A DNA stretch of 64,000 bases from Gossypium raimondii (lineage: Eukaryota; Streptophyta; Magnoliopsida; Malvales; Malvaceae): the NCBI RefSeq assembly GCF_025698545.1, contig NC_068572.1:3658001-3722000 (forward strand), given 5' to 3'. Below, piece by piece: positions 1 to 12,984 of this stretch. Each line of letters starts with the position of its first letter. The first letter of the stretch is position 1. The notes under the pieces are model-generated. The model had not been told where the DNA came from. It did no database searches and saw only the letters and a program-made list of their open reading frames with translations. The translations under genes were made by a program, and so were the position numbers.

Positions 1-690
1 AAAATCCAAACAAAAATTAAATACAATCGCCAAAAAAAATAAACCTAAAGGAGTTTTTTTCAACAAAAAAAACCTAAATTAAAAAAAAAATCTTCAAATT
101 CTCTTTTTCTTTCCCCTCTCTCTGTATCAAAAGGAAAAAGAAAAAAGTTTTCCTCCTTCAATAAAATCTTCTCTTTGTATTCCATAAAAGCCACAGGGTC
201 AAAGCTAATTTGTATTCAGTCAAACAAGAAATATAATCCGTCGCATTGTTTCATAATTGAAGGATCTAACGATCAGTAATTGAGTATATTATTTTTTGGT
301 GGACTAAAATACCCTTTCCGGTAAGTGGTATTTACGGAGATATATGAGGGATTTTGATTTTGACTATTCAGACAAGGATATATGTCCCTCACAGAATATT
401 CGGGGGGAAGCTTTGACCGGTCTTTGACCATTTTTAAAATGAGAAATTAGACTAATTATTAATTAATTAGCCCTATTTTATTTTTAATTTAATCAAAAGA
501 TCATTAAGCTAATTAATTAAAAAAATAATTTAATTAGATCTATGAAAAGCTTATTCGAGTTTCGTATGAATCATTTGAATTATTTTATTATATAAAAAAA
601 TCAATAATTTGGATTCATGAATGCGAATTAATTCAATTGTAATACTAATTAAAAAATTATAATTCAAATTTAATTTTTTTTAATTTATAC
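1..690. other. Intergenic, no gene seen
   Basis: AT-rich sequence with long A and T runs and no convincing open frame. Pyrimidine-rich stretches around 100-175 could be untranslated leader of a gene lying left of the window, but nothing proves it. Confidence 0.5.
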
Positions 691-697
691 GTATAAT

Positions 698-1099
698 CCC
701 TATTCCGAGAAATTATGACCATTCTCACCATATTATTCATAGTCCCTTACCAGTTATTCAACGACATTTCAGTAAATTTTTTTCATATCATTAACACATA
801 ATTTTAGTTTTATTTTTATCTCGAACTCAAAACCTCAAACTCAAATGCTAAATCTCGAATCCTAAATTTCATATCCAAACCCAAACCTAAACCTTAAACT
901 CAAATTCAGGTGCGGGTTAGGGGTTCAAGATTCAAATTCGAGTTCAGAGTTTAAGGTTTTGGGTTAAAGGTTCGGGATTCAGTTTCAAGATTTGAGATTC
1001 GAAGTTCTAATGATATAGAAAAAATTACTGAAATATCATTAAATAATTGTAAAGGACTCATAAATGACGTGGTAAGTCCAAATAATTTCTCCCCTGGTC
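698..1099. repeat. Palindromic MITE-like element with telomere-like core
   Basis: The two ends are imperfect inverted repeats of about 95 bp. Left has GAGAAATTATGACC and ACATTTCAGTAAATTTTTTT; right has their complements around 1020-1095. The centre (about 830-1000) is itself a palindrome made of degenerate AAACCCAAACCTAAACC-like words, first on one strand and then on the other. No clear target-site duplication was found, so the superfamily is open. Confidence 0.55.
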
Positions 1100-2389
1100 C
1101 TTGCTATAATTATAATTAATGTATTAAAAATACAATTAAAATCAATTATTACATTATTAAGTTAATTAAAAATATATATCCCACTTTGCCAAGCTGTCGT
1201 ATGAACATAAACAGAAACAACATGTGAGGTATGATGGAAATCACATAGAAGATCTTTAGTATCCCTTTTGACCCCCAAAATAAAAATCTTGAATGAGAGG
1301 ACGCGTCATCACTTTTTTTTAGTATTTTATCTGCCTGTTTTATAATTTATATTCAAGATTGATTTTATCAACTTCATATACACGATAAATCTTCTTCTTT
1401 TGATAGTTGAATTGAAGGAATTAGTTTATAATTTTTAACATATTTCTTTTATGTGTTTAATTATGATTGAATTAATTAAATAATAATTAATAATATTAAC
1501 GGTTCAAATTTTCGATCCAATTTATTTTATATCTTTTATGTTTATTTTATTATTTATATTCTAAATTTATAGTTATGTATTTTAACAACTTCAATCCACT
1601 TGCAAGGATTTGTTCAATAGAGGTTGGTTCCTAGATTATGGAATCTTGGTGGTAAGCGTCCGATTTTACTTAGATTTATCTAGAGACCGAGATATTTATT
1701 TAAAATTAAAATTTGAGCAAGCTAAAATTTTGGTAAGCATTAAAATAAATAAAATTATATTAAATTATTAAACATTGAATTAAAATTAACATAAAATTTG
1801 TAAAAAACTAAAAATGAAAATATTGGTAGACTTAAAATAAACTTAGTTTAATCATTTATAAATATAAGTAAGTTTGAGCAAACTTGAAGTGTGTGTATAA
1901 CATACGTTAATATGGTTCAAACAGGACCCAATCCGTTCTATGAACAACTTTAACTTTATATTAATATTATATTCTCCTTTTAACTTGATTTTAATTTATG
2001 TTAATTTTTAAAGATATGCCATTTTATTTCATGCTTAATAATTTTATTTTTATAAATTCTAAGCTAACATATATTTTATAATAATATGGATTTATATTTT
2101 GTATACTCTATAATTGCATCATATGAGTTTATATTTGATATGTGTTTCAGATAAAAACATGTCATATTTGATAACCCCATTTGATGGGATATTGTCTAAT
2201 AAGATCATCGTAATATGTGTTGAATATGAATACGTTTTCAAAACTGACATGATCAAAACACTTTCGAGTAATACTTCATTTATATATTCTTTTGAAGCTT
2301 TTTTTTTATGTATTTGGAAGTTTGTATTTTCAAATTCATATCTAGATATGTGTCATATACAAATTGAAAGAGCTACAGAGATAAAAGAA
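1100..2389. other. Intergenic, no gene seen
   Basis: AT-rich spacer. The one short open frame near 2114-2395 has no recognisable domain and a composition expected of random AT-rich DNA. Confidence 0.5.
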
Positions 2390-3292
2390 TCATGAAAATC
2401 CCTATACTAAGAGTCAGATTGCATTTGACTCTATTTACTCAAGAAATAGATAAAATAATTCCTATATGTCAAGGTAATCAATACTGCACCAATGGACGAA
2501 CCATTTTTGTCTTAACACCGAGATGTTTCGATTTATCATTTTAGATTTATCAATATTTTAAATATTTTTTATATACATATTTAGTGTAATTTTAATTTCT
2601 TGATAAATTATATATACATCTAAATCTTTTTCATATATATATATTTATAGCTTATGTTAAATTTTCTTAAAAATTATATATTATTTTGGTAAAAATAAAT
2701 AAATTATATATTATAAATGTAAACATATGTCAATTACATTCGTATAAATATATTTATATACAAATATAAATTATTAATTATTAATTAGGTTGAATCATTC
2801 AAATTAATAACTTCTAATTTTAAATGTAATTTATGAAAAATTAAAATGGTTAAAATTTAAAATTAAAAATTTGATTGAAAATGCCAAAATTTTGTACCAA
2901 TAGATATGAACCAGTATTGATCAAAATGGGTTGAAATACACTGAAATGGCCTAAACGCATGTAAATTTTGGCTGAAGCAGAACATAGAATACTTGATACT
3001 GGTTTTAGACTAAAACCGTACATACTGGCCCGTGCAGCCAGTATCGACTATCATGTTGTTCGTTGGATCAAAGAGCTAAGTAGTCCTTTTTTATTAAAAA
3101 TTTCATTCATTTCTACTAACCAGACAGTATACAAGAACCAATTTTTAAACGTAGAAATGTAAGAAATTTTTAACAAAAGAACCAATTTGCTCTCAAACAT
3201 ACATAAACTAATTTGTCCATTTTTTGAGTAGAGAAGGCAAAATGTAATCCGATTCCTAGTATAAGAGCATCCATGGTATTTTTATCTAGCTA
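2390..3292. repeat. Fragments of a Mutator-like MITE family
   Basis: The left piece (about 2390-2450) has the family signature CTATACTAAGAGTCAGATTGCAT. The right piece (about 3150-3292) has the inverted counterpart ending CCTAGTATAAGAGCATCCATGG. These are the terminal sequences of the complete copy at 59598-59965. About 700 bp of unrelated sequence separates them, so this is either an interrupted copy or two broken copies. Confidence 0.4.
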
Positions 3293-3633
3293 AAAGTTAT
3301 CGAGCCGATAACTAATCAAACCACACACAGAAGGATCGCAATGGTAATGCAGAGCAGCAGCACCAAGTTAGAGTTGGAACAATCTAATGGCATCAAATTA
3401 CAATCAAATTCTCACCGCAATCTATGTCTGTACTATAATAAAGTTGCAGCCTGTTGATTCTTATACTTTCTAAATCTACAGTTTCTTGATATAAAAAAAA
3501 ATAGCGAACACGGAACAAGAAACAAGATTGCACCTTTTTGATGCAAGGAGAAGACAAATTGACTTAAAATCGTAATTAAAAGAAAAAGAAACGAAAAGGA
3601 GAAATACCTATATTAGGAAGAACAAAGGCTGCC

Positions 3634-6600
3634 TCATGATGACGATGAAGTTAGCTGCCAGAAGGTTTTGGTTGCAACCAAAATGTTCTCCCTTCCATGT
3701 GATTCGGGTTCCTTGTCGTTTATGGTTGCTGACCACCTTACTGCATGAGCTATCCGAGCCACTTTCTCTATTACTTCAGGGGAGTCTCTAATCACGACTG
3801 TTCCTTCTGGACGCAGCATTCGATCTATCTCCACCATTAGATCCACAAGATTACACCTGCAGGACCATCGGAGTTGATGAAAAAAGCTGACAAAAACTCG
3901 AACGAGTAAACTAACAGAATGATCCGTGCAGAAACATTGCACAAGTCTGTTCAATAACGACAAGACATGCAAAGACTCCTATGAAACAAAGGTGCTTCTA
4001 TGCTTCTTTAATTATTTATTTATTTTGCATCATGTTTGGAAGGTGAAAGCTTAAAATGGAGAATAAAATGAGCAAAAGGTTATCTGAAGCACATAAAAGT
4101 ATTGCGATGTGCAATAACTTCAAATTCAAGTAATTCATGAACTTCTCGCATAACACATGCTACAAAAATTCAAGAAGAGCCAAAGACAGAATTGAAGGAT
4201 GAAGCTAATGGTTATATCTACCTGCTCTTGCTTGAACCCGGGAGTTTTATTAGTGATTCAATGCCAGCTACATGGATGAGATCATAAGTACGGGGGTATG
4301 TTGAGAAAGGCTCACACCTGCAAACAGCAATAGAGAGAGTTAACCAGAGAGTTTCCATAAAAGACCACTATACATCAAACCATCATAAGAAAAGACCGAC
4401 AAAACTAGAAGACAAGCAACCATGACAAAGCTTCAAGGATAAGGGTTAATCAGGGATCTAGTTTGACAGTGAAAACACGCAAGTAGAAAATCATAGCTCC
4501 AAGCGAATAATCAGTAATCACTCATCTAGCGACATCAGCTAAACCCTTTTCAATGGGAGATTCAATCAACATTTTCAGTAAATAAAGGTAGAATGCTACA
4601 GTAACTCACCAATCATGGTATACCCCGATAAGGCCCCTGTCATATATAACATCAAGAGTTAATGGCTTCCGAGCAGGAACAACATTCATCACCCATACTG
4701 GATCAGATTTGAGTGCTGCTGCAAACCCTCCAAAGAATGCATTCATGTCCATGACATTGCGTATTGCTGGAGTACCAAGCTTCACGTTCAAAGTATTCTT
4801 ATAATAGGCAACTCTCCTTGCCCACCGCCTCGTGTCTGCCTCAAACAAGTCAATCCCGTTTTTCATGACCAAGGCCCTTGAAGGAGCTATTGTTAGCCTG
4901 TCTGGCCACTTGGGAATTGTCCCAATAGCATATTCTCCATTTACAGAAGATGTTTTAGTCACACACTTTTTTAATTTAAAGTACCTACAAACAAAAAAGA
5001 AAAGAAGTTTATAACACTATGTTTCTTCTCTAGAATCAATAAATAAACAGAATAGAAAAAATTGGGAACGGAATCTGGTAACTATTGAACATGCAGCTAA
5101 ATTAGGTAGAAAATTCCATCAAATTCTTGTTGGAATTTTCTCAGGATGAAAGGCAAATCCTATTAGAATTTTGAATTCTTTGAAACTAAGGATCTCCATG
5201 ACGATTACCATGCATTACTTGGGTCATTTGATCCATCACATAATTCAAGCCCAAATTCATTTTGGTTTGGTAGACATGAATCTCCATCAGGCTTCTTCCA
5301 AATGGCTGTGTTTCCATCCACAGCAATAAGCTCATAACACAATGCTCTTGCAACAGCCTGGAGGTCTGTCCACTCCTTGTCTTGCTTAGGCCACTGCACA
5401 GGGGGTCCGGAGATGACCAAATATCCACCCGGACGAAGCAACCGATCCACTTCAACGAAATATGTTGCATCTGAAAAAGCCATATTTCTTCACACTACGA
5501 CCAAAGAATAAAGGCAGATATAAATGCGAAAAAAGAAAAAAGAAAAAAAAAGCAGTCCACACACTCGCAAAACAAAGAAAAAACCTTACTATAAGCTGTA
5601 AAAGGGATAAGGCAACGAGAGCAGTGAATTAAGTCAAATGCAAATGCAGGAAATGGGAGTCTGCGGGTGCCAAGCATTAGAACAAAGGCTGGTATCCCTC
5701 TTTCCAAAACAAATTGTATTTGTGCTTTGTGTGAATCCCTTGGAGCAAATGAGAGTGTCAAAATGCCTTCTTTTAACATTGAACCCCCAAAACTAGCAAC
5801 CTGCAGAGGGCCATAATGAGTACGATACTCAAACAGTGCAAACTTAAGTATGAGCATTACAAGATACTACTATACAACATAGTGTCAACGTACCCCACAG
5901 CCCATATCGAGGGCCGTCCTAAGAGTTCCACCGGTTATGGGAATGAATTGTCCAAGTTTCTCTATATACGATGCAGCTCCATCAGGGAACATTGTTCCAC
6001 CACCAGGGAAAATAAAGTAAGGACCTTCCTCTTTCATCCATCCTTGGTGACCTTTCCTATCAGCAATTTTGTTGTGTGGCATGTTGGAATGCCATATCTA
6101 ACCATGAAACAATCAGAACTGCTTTAAGTAACGCTAACAATTTACTTCCATTTCTAAAAGTATAATAAATGATGAAACAATTTTATGGAAACAACATCAA
6201 TTTTTATAGAAAATTTTGTGTTTAATAATAATCTCTAATGGAATACAAAACAAACCCACAGTTTCGTTGTGTGACATATTCGAAAACCATACCTAGCAAT
6301 TATATATTTGGAATTCTTACAAGTAAATACTAATAATTAGCTTCCATTTTTTAACAAAGGAGCAATTTTAGGGATGGAAATAATCGAGCTGCTTTATGGA
6401 TCTCGACAGGAATCCACGCTGAATGTGGAAGTTCTTATACTGAAGTGAATGCAGGTGATGGAGCGAGACAATTTTAGTAAATTTTACTATTTGCTCCACT
6501 CGCTCGACTTTTAAAATTACTAAAACCATACATATATGAATATATTATATTATCAGTATACTAGAAATCATATATATAAACTATAATTATGTTTATGAAT

Positions 6601-7797
6601 ATGCTTAGAATCATATAATTTGAACAATATCAAATTGAAGTATCGGAGAGCAGTGATCCAGTTATGGATATTACTGATCCATGGAAGTGACGCTCTCAAC
6701 ATTCTTGTAAGAGTGGAACAGAGATAGACAAAAACAATTCTTGCTTAGCTCCATTGCCATCCCTAAGAAATTTTATAGCAAATTTCGTGTTTCAATAATC
6801 TCTAATGCTCCGTTTGGGAACTTAGATTTGAAATTTTGGATTTCGATTTCAATTATTATGTAAATGGTAAGAATAAAGTGGACAAACTAGTTGAGATTCA
6901 ATATAACATTAAATTAGAAAAGTATAAAAACATGAATTCATCAAATCCTAAAATATTTTAAGGATTTCAAATTCATTAGTAAACAAGCTTCTAACAAATC
7001 CATGTATTTGAGAAATAATTATTTAATGTTATATTTCTAAATTGTTTAGTACTCAATTTCCACTATTTTTGAGATCCAAATCCTGAAATATTAGTTCCCA
7101 AATGCTACCTAAGGAAAACCCAACAATCCCACAATGCCTTAAATACTCCGCTTTCATTATTATATAAATAGTAAGAATGAAATACAGATATTACAAACAA
7201 ATTAGTTGGAATTTAATATAATATTTTAAGAATTTCAAATTCAAGCATTTTAACAAATTCATTAATGCTAGATCTTTAAATAATTTACTACTCAATTTAC
7301 ACTATTTCTAAAATCCAAGTCCCCAAACACTAACTAGAAGCTGGAAGAAGAAAATATATACATATATATACCTTGTGCAAGCTTTCAGGCCACTGAACGG
7401 GAATCTTGTAGCCAAGAGGAGGAGGGATCAAGCAAAGAGGCGTTTCATCAGGCAAAGGGCAATGCCTTTCTCTATAGAAATTCATCTCCCTACTGAGCTG
7501 ACTATTACGCCTAGGATCCTCGCACGGCATATGATCGACGGAATCAGCAGGGCAAGCTTCGATAGGCTGGTGATGATGGCCAAGCTCCAACAGCTCCACC
7601 AAACGATGCCGTTGCTTTGGATCGGAGGTGGAAAGCAACAAAGCTTGCCTACCAGAGGCAGCCAAGGAATCGCCGAGAGGGGTGAAGACCAACAAGAAAA
7701 ACAAGAGTACGAGGGCGAAGAAGAAGGCGGAGACGATGTCCAAAAGTTTCCATTGGCGCGGATTTCGCTTGGATGGTGGTAGATTTAAGTGACCCAT
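3634..7797 (-). CDS. QUA3: Probable pectin methyltransferase QUA3 (PMT13)
   Basis: Type II membrane methyltransferase of the DUF248/PMT family, expected in the Golgi, where QUA3-type proteins methylate homogalacturonan using S-adenosylmethionine. Exons, 5' to 3' on the minus strand: 7797-7372, 6097-5894, 5800-5590, 5470-5209, 4984-4610, 4317-4222, 3856-3634. All introns are GT-AG and phases agree, giving 598 aa against about 600 in the Arabidopsis protein. The short cytosolic start [11 protein letters not shown] is followed by one hydrophobic segment (about residues 18-42). The SAM-binding loop LDMGCGVASFGG spans the exon 2/3 joint near residue 206. Typical family blocks [38 protein letters not shown] and [14 protein letters not shown] are all present. 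Intron 1 (1,274 bp) carries two MITE-like insertions. Close similarity along its whole length makes the assignment firm; activity is inferred from the family. Confidence 0.95.
6368..6766. repeat. Possible MITE in QUA3 intron 1
   Basis: Short terminal inverted repeats TTAGGGATGG at the left and CCATCCCTAA at the right bound about 400 bp of non-coding sequence. The inner sequence shows no long symmetry and I found no clear target-site duplication. Confidence 0.4.
6806..7109. repeat. Tourist-like MITE in QUA3 intron 1
   Basis: Terminal inverted repeats TGCTCCGTTTGGGAAC and its imperfect complement ending CCCAAATGCTACC bound a 304-bp element. TAA is duplicated immediately outside both ends (6803-6805 and 7110-7112). 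A 3-bp TAA duplication and this kind of terminus are typical of PIF/Harbinger (Tourist) MITEs. Confidence 0.55.
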
Positions 7798-7957
7798 GTT
7801 TTGTTGAAGCTTTGATTAGATTTAAATTTCAATGACTCATTGAAGACATTTTAGCTTTTTTGCATAGAAAGGGAAGTGGAAGTGTTTGAAGTGAGTTTGA
7901 GACAGTGGATTCAGATTTCACACCTAAGAATCCCGTCTTTTGTGTTTCTATCCTTTT

Positions 7958-8008
7958 CCTCCTCCTCCTCCTCCTCCTCCTCCTCTTCTTATATTATTAT
8001 TATTATTA
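7958..8008. repeat. (CCT)n then (TTA)n microsatellites upstream of QUA3
   Basis: About nine CCT units (7958-7984) are followed by a short run of ATT units. They lie about 160-210 bp upstream of the QUA3 start codon, so in the 5' leader or promoter. On the coding strand the tract reads (AGG)n. Confidence 0.85.
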
Positions 8009-8635
8009 GAATTATATATCAAAAAAGCCCTTGAGAAAATATAAAATCATCAATTAAGCCCTTTTATTAAATTCTCATATAACGATTGTCGTCATTAATC
8101 ATATTGACTGTTAAAATAAATTAATAGATGAATCAGATGGTGACATATAACAACTTCTAGTTTAATTTAATATTATTTCATAAAAATATTTAAAAATATA
8201 AACTTATAAAAATATATATAATAGTATAAATATTATAATAAATATAAAATTTTATAAAATTAAAATTATATAAACTTATAAAATTATTATAAAACTTGAC
8301 CTAGACCGAATGAATCAGTTAAATAAACGATATAATTTAACTCTTAATACAAAAATACGAGATTTGTGATTAATGCGAAATATCCTACAAATTTTAATAC
8401 TTAATTTGTGCTTTATTTTGTTGTTTTTTTGGTACTGAGTTTGTTGTAATTATATTTTATATTATGATTAGTTTATTAATTAAAGTTAGCGGATCTAAAC
8501 TAAGATACAAGTTTAGGTGAAAGAAAGGAAAAGGAGTGAGGGGAGCACGTGGGCAGTCCAAATTCCAAAATGTATCTCACCGTCAGTCAACCCTTCACCT
8601 TCGAATATCACTTTTTACTTTTACTTACCGACATT

Positions 8636-10572
8636 AGATAAACTACAATACTGGTAACTAAACTATCATCTTCCCTTTATTTTAGCCATTAAACTATTAA
8701 TTCTTTCGATTTAGTTATTAAACCTTTGAAATTAAATATTTCCATTACTCTCCCAATAGTAGACCTGTTCTTGAATTGAGCTACTCGCCCAAACCCGAAG
8801 ACTCGTCTAAAATTTAGGAGGGTTTAGATAAAAAAAATTAGGCCCGTTTAAAAATATGAGCTGGGCTCATACTTAAACATTCAATGCCTGAGCCCGATCT
8901 ATTTTTAAGTTTATAATGTTTTATATTATGTTATTTTTATATATTATGTAATTTGTAACACGTTAAAAAATAAACTTATACTAAATATATAATACTACTC
9001 TAATGTAAACATTAAAATAATATGAAGATGAATATAAAAAAAATCAATAAATAAAAAAATAAAATTATTAAAATTAATATAATATAATATAAATATATTT
9101 TTTAAAAATTTTAAAATATAATATAGGCGGGCCTAAAATGGGCTTGGGTTAGTCTTTTGCAAATATGAGTAGATTCAGGCAAAATTTTAGGCCCATATTT
9201 CGTGTCAGGTCGAGCTTGGGCAAGTATAAAGTATGTTAATATCACGCATAAATTTGACCCGAACCCAGCCCATGGGCACCTCTACTCGATAGTTGCTGTT
9301 AAATGAGTGACGAAAAGTTGATGTGGGATTTTTTATTGGTTTAATAGCAAATTTAGCCCTCCAATGTTTACACATTAGATCAATTTGATTCTAAATATAA
9401 AATATTCAACAAATTTAGCTCTTGATGTTTACAAAATTTATCAATTTAGTTTTAATTTTAAAAATTTCAGTAAATTTAGTCCTCAAAACTTTACAAATTT
9501 TTTCGATTTAGTTTTACTTCTAATAAATTCAATAAATTTTAAAAATCCAAGAGAATTTACAATTTTAAAAACTTTTGTCCAATAAGAACTCCAAACCAAT
9601 GAGGAATTGATCTTGGACCAAGCTATAAGAAATTTAAAAAAACAGAAAAGTTGAACAAAAATCCAATGATTTCATGAAAAAAAAAACTTAAATTGAACGA
9701 AGATAATAGTTTAATAACCATTTTTATAATTTAACTCATGATTTTACCATAAGTTTCACAATGGTCTCTTCAAATCAAATATCATTTTGTCATGACTAAT
9801 TCAATTATGAACCTATTTGGATGGGCAGTGCATTTACCAACGGTTAGTATAAAAATAACAGTGACAGTGAGATTAAATATAGTAACAATATTGTAGCGTG
9901 AGAACAAAAAAAAAAAAAGTTAAACACATTGCATTAAAAATAAATGCCCAACGATGAAGATGAAGAGAATAACCTCAACTATTCTTGGTTTTATTCTTCC
10001 TAATTATTTTTTTTCCTTTTTCCTTTTCTCTAAACCGCTAATTATGTGTTTTCTTTCCAATTGTTCTGTTGCTTTTGATGAAAATGTCAAGATAGATACG
10101 TCTAAACCCGCCCATCTCGGGATTTTGTTCATACACAAGTGTAAATCAAGATCCCTTGAGATTCATCAATCTTGAGTTTTTTCAATTCCATGATTTCAAT
10201 GAACTCCAAATCAAGATGGGTTTTTTTAAATTTATTGAATTTTTTAAAAATAGAATTAAGTTAATAAATTTTGTAAATTTTGAGGGTTAAATTTAGTGAC
10301 TTTTTTAGAATCCGAGCTAAAATGACAAATTTAGTAAACATCGAGGGCTAAATTCGTTGATTATTTTATATTTAGGATCAAATTGCTAGAATGTGTAAAT
10401 ATTGAAGGGCTAAATTTATTATTGGACCAATAAAAAAGCCTACATCAACTTTCTGTTACTCATCTAAATATTTGATTTCAAAAAATTTAGTAACTAAATC
10501 GGAAAAATTAATAATTCAATGACCAAAATAGAAGAAAGACAACCGTTTAATGACCATTTTTGTAGTTTACCT
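8636..10572. mobile_element. Long-TIR element, non-coding, with nested insertion
   Basis: The left arm (8636-8759 continuing at 9285-9570) and the right arm (about 10200-10572, inverted) can be aligned over roughly 380 bp, including AAATTTAGCCCTCCAATGTT and TAAACTAC termini. No transposase frame is visible between them, and I could not find a matching target duplication. Related arms bound the element at 32065-36572. Structure suggests a Mutator-like non-autonomous element. Confidence 0.6.
8760..9284. mobile_element. Repeat nested in the left arm of a TIR element
   Basis: Sequence absent from the matching right arm of the surrounding element. Its ends TAGACCTGTTC and CATGGGCACCTCTA form a short imperfect inverted repeat, and its inside has the GGGCTTGGG/CCCAAACCC words of a repeat I recognise as common in cotton. 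It must be younger than the element it splits. Confidence 0.55.
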
Positions 10573-10854
10573 TAAAATATTTGGTGATGTTATCATACTA
10601 TACTTTAATTTTACTCTCCATACCACTATTTTCAAAATCAGATCGAATTGGTCAACTTGATCCATTGGATTGAAAATTGATTGAGTATCTATCTGAAATA
10701 AGGGGTTAGATCAATTGACTTGTGAACTGATAAGAACCAAATGTTTGAGATTAAAAATATTATTGAACCAACGATTAAATCAATTGAATCATTTTTGTCT
10801 ATTTAAAAAAAAATCTTAATTTTTATGATTTTTTTAACAATCTCATTGTAGGCT
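10573..10854. other. Spacer, no feature seen
   Basis: AT-rich, no open frame or repeat structure that I can support. Confidence 0.4.
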
Positions 10855-10990
10855 CTGACCATATCTGCTCTTTTTTACACAATGCCTAAAATTGCCCATA
10901 GCCCCTCCCCAACCCATAAATAGGAGGATAATTCGCTCCAGCACACTTAAACCCACGTTATCCTGCATTGGCAACAATGCATATGCCAAT
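10855..10990 (-). mobile_element. tRNA-derived SINE-like copy (family 1)
   Basis: Reverse complement contains GATTGGCATATGCATTGTTG, then a B-box-like GGGTTTAAGTGTGC, then TCCTCCTATTTATGGGTTGGGG. The same order of blocks occurs at about 13185, 20765, 37640, 63650 and 63905. Confidence 0.55.
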
Positions 10991-11255
10991 CAAATTAAAT
11001 GGATCAAGAATCAATAGTTTTATCGGGTCAATCATTAATTCATTAAATTTTGATAATTGAATTTGAATTAATAAGATTTACATTAAATTGAATTATGCGA
11101 CTTTAAAAAAAAATTGCTTAAGTAGTTAATATAAAACCACGTGGAAGTTATATTACTCATAAATAGTATGAAAACCTTATAATCTTATATTCATTGTTGA
11201 CTATAACCCTCTATGGCCAACCTTGCCTCAAATACTCTGCGGACCATTCGAGTAC

Positions 11256-11935
11256 TTAAAACCAAAAAGGGATGAGATTCTTCTCTAAATTAGGCACATG
11301 CTTGACATTTGACACGACTCTACATTCAACCTGGTTATGTGTGGAGAACAACGAATCATCATCTTTGTGCTCGGCCACATCAGCTACCTTCATAATTATA
11401 TGAAATTGCCAGAAACTGAAATTTGTGATCCCATCGAAATTCTCTACATCTAAATTCATTATGTTGTCACTGATTGAGTCGATTTGCAAAAGCTGAACCA
11501 GGCTCTAGTACCAATTTGTTGGGGTCAACCCATATAAACAATGAAATAGAAAAGGTAGAAGAATGAATATAAATATTTTAAGTGGAAAACTTCTCCAAAA
11601 CAGATAAAAATCACAGGCAAATGAGGTATCGACTTTTCACTAAATGAGTAAACAAACGAGAGTACAATATTGAGAAAATAAACCTAAATATACAACCTGT
11701 ACATTACCGAAAACCCCAAATATAAAACTCAAAATCTCAAAGAACAAATAGATAAACAAAACCCTAAATCTCATAAGGCACTCACAAAAAGGGTAAGTAT
11801 AAAATACTCTCTATAATTATCACGAAATTCTCACTAAATAGGGATACAATGGCCCCTTTAAATAGGCTAAAATTAGAGTTCTAATTATACTAAAATATCC
11901 ATAGAATAATCAGAGTCTAATTGGGAGAATAAGTC
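11256..11935 (-). mobile_element. Degenerate Ty1/copia remnant with LTR edge
   Basis: On the minus strand an LTR-like end (ACCCCAACA near 11516) is followed by TTGGTACTAGAGCC, a one-swap variant of the usual initiator-Met primer site. A short frame (11489-11256) then joins a copia gag-like start (VENFDGITNFSFWQFH) directly to a downstream copia piece (VKHVPNLEKNLI). Most of the element between these parts is deleted. Not functional. Confidence 0.55.
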
Positions 11936-12984
11936 CTGCTTGAAGTCTAGAACACGGCTACCAAATAAGAGAACACGTCGTGATAATGCAACGTCCCATT
12001 CGCCTCGTCACGACATCGTCTCGACGAGTCGACACTCCTCGTCCCGACATTGGGCCTGTTTTGGTCGTTCTTCGATTGCTCATCGATTCTCGTCTAAGGT
12101 GCCCACAACGTGTCTGATAAATTCGAGGCATACCCTACAGATTAAATTACTGAAAATAAAAGTATGACTAAATTCCAAATGTATGAAGAGTACAAAAAAT
12201 TTAGAGCATATTTAACTTATTAGTTTGTAAATCAAAACGCTAGTGAATAAAACTGAATAGAGTATCGATATTAGATGGGTTAAGTGGTAAAAGAGTTTGA
12301 TGTCTCTAAAGTACAATTTTGGTTCAAATTTTGTGGATGAAAAAACAATACCAGAAAAACTTCACCTTACAATTAAAAAATTCAACCTAAAATCCATTGA
12401 TATATGTGTTGCAAACTTTTATTCAACAAATTTAAAGCTCAAAATCTTAGTATTTTTCCAAGTGAATCCATAGCTATACGTGTCGTAAACCATAATGCTA
12501 CGTTTGGCAGAATTATTATTTTTTACACATGTTTTAGTATACGTGTTAGTAATAAATTAATTCAATTGATAATATTTAACTATTCCATAACTTATTTTTA
12601 GCGAAAGGAAGGAAAAATTTTGGTTTTACTCTTCTTTCTAATTTCAAGTTTAAATTTATACTAACTATTCTTTATTTTATATCTACCTATTGTAATACAT
12701 ATATGATAAATAATTTTCTCGTGTTATTACACTAATAATCACACAGATAAATTTTTCAATGAAAGACAACACATGAGAGGATAAAACTAAATACAACAAT
12801 CAAATTGAAGGAATGGTAATTTATGTACAAAATGGAGTCAACAGAAAATCCCACCCAATGCCATACTTTTCACCCACAAATGGACTCAAATATATTTTCT
12901 TTAATATATTTTGTATTCATATACAGACGTATCGGATATTAAAATTTCAAAGAAAATAAAGGCTTGGAGTAATTGGATCCGATC
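11936..12984. other. Intergenic, 3' flank of the ATL gene
   Basis: No gene seen. A fragment near 12160-12230 (GAGCATATTTAACTT) resembles one end of the GGTTAAAATATG MITE family found at 14184-14503. Short open frames look random. Confidence 0.45.

Noticed and set aside
2968-3162. 64-codon plus frame
   Set aside because: Falls in broken repeat sequence next to MITE fragments; no family recognised.
7375-7782. 135-codon plus-strand frame
   Set aside because: Antisense shadow of QUA3 exon 1.
9954-10175. 73-codon plus frame with a hydrophobic start
   Set aside because: Lies in the non-coding middle of a TIR element; no homology recognised and no promoter context.
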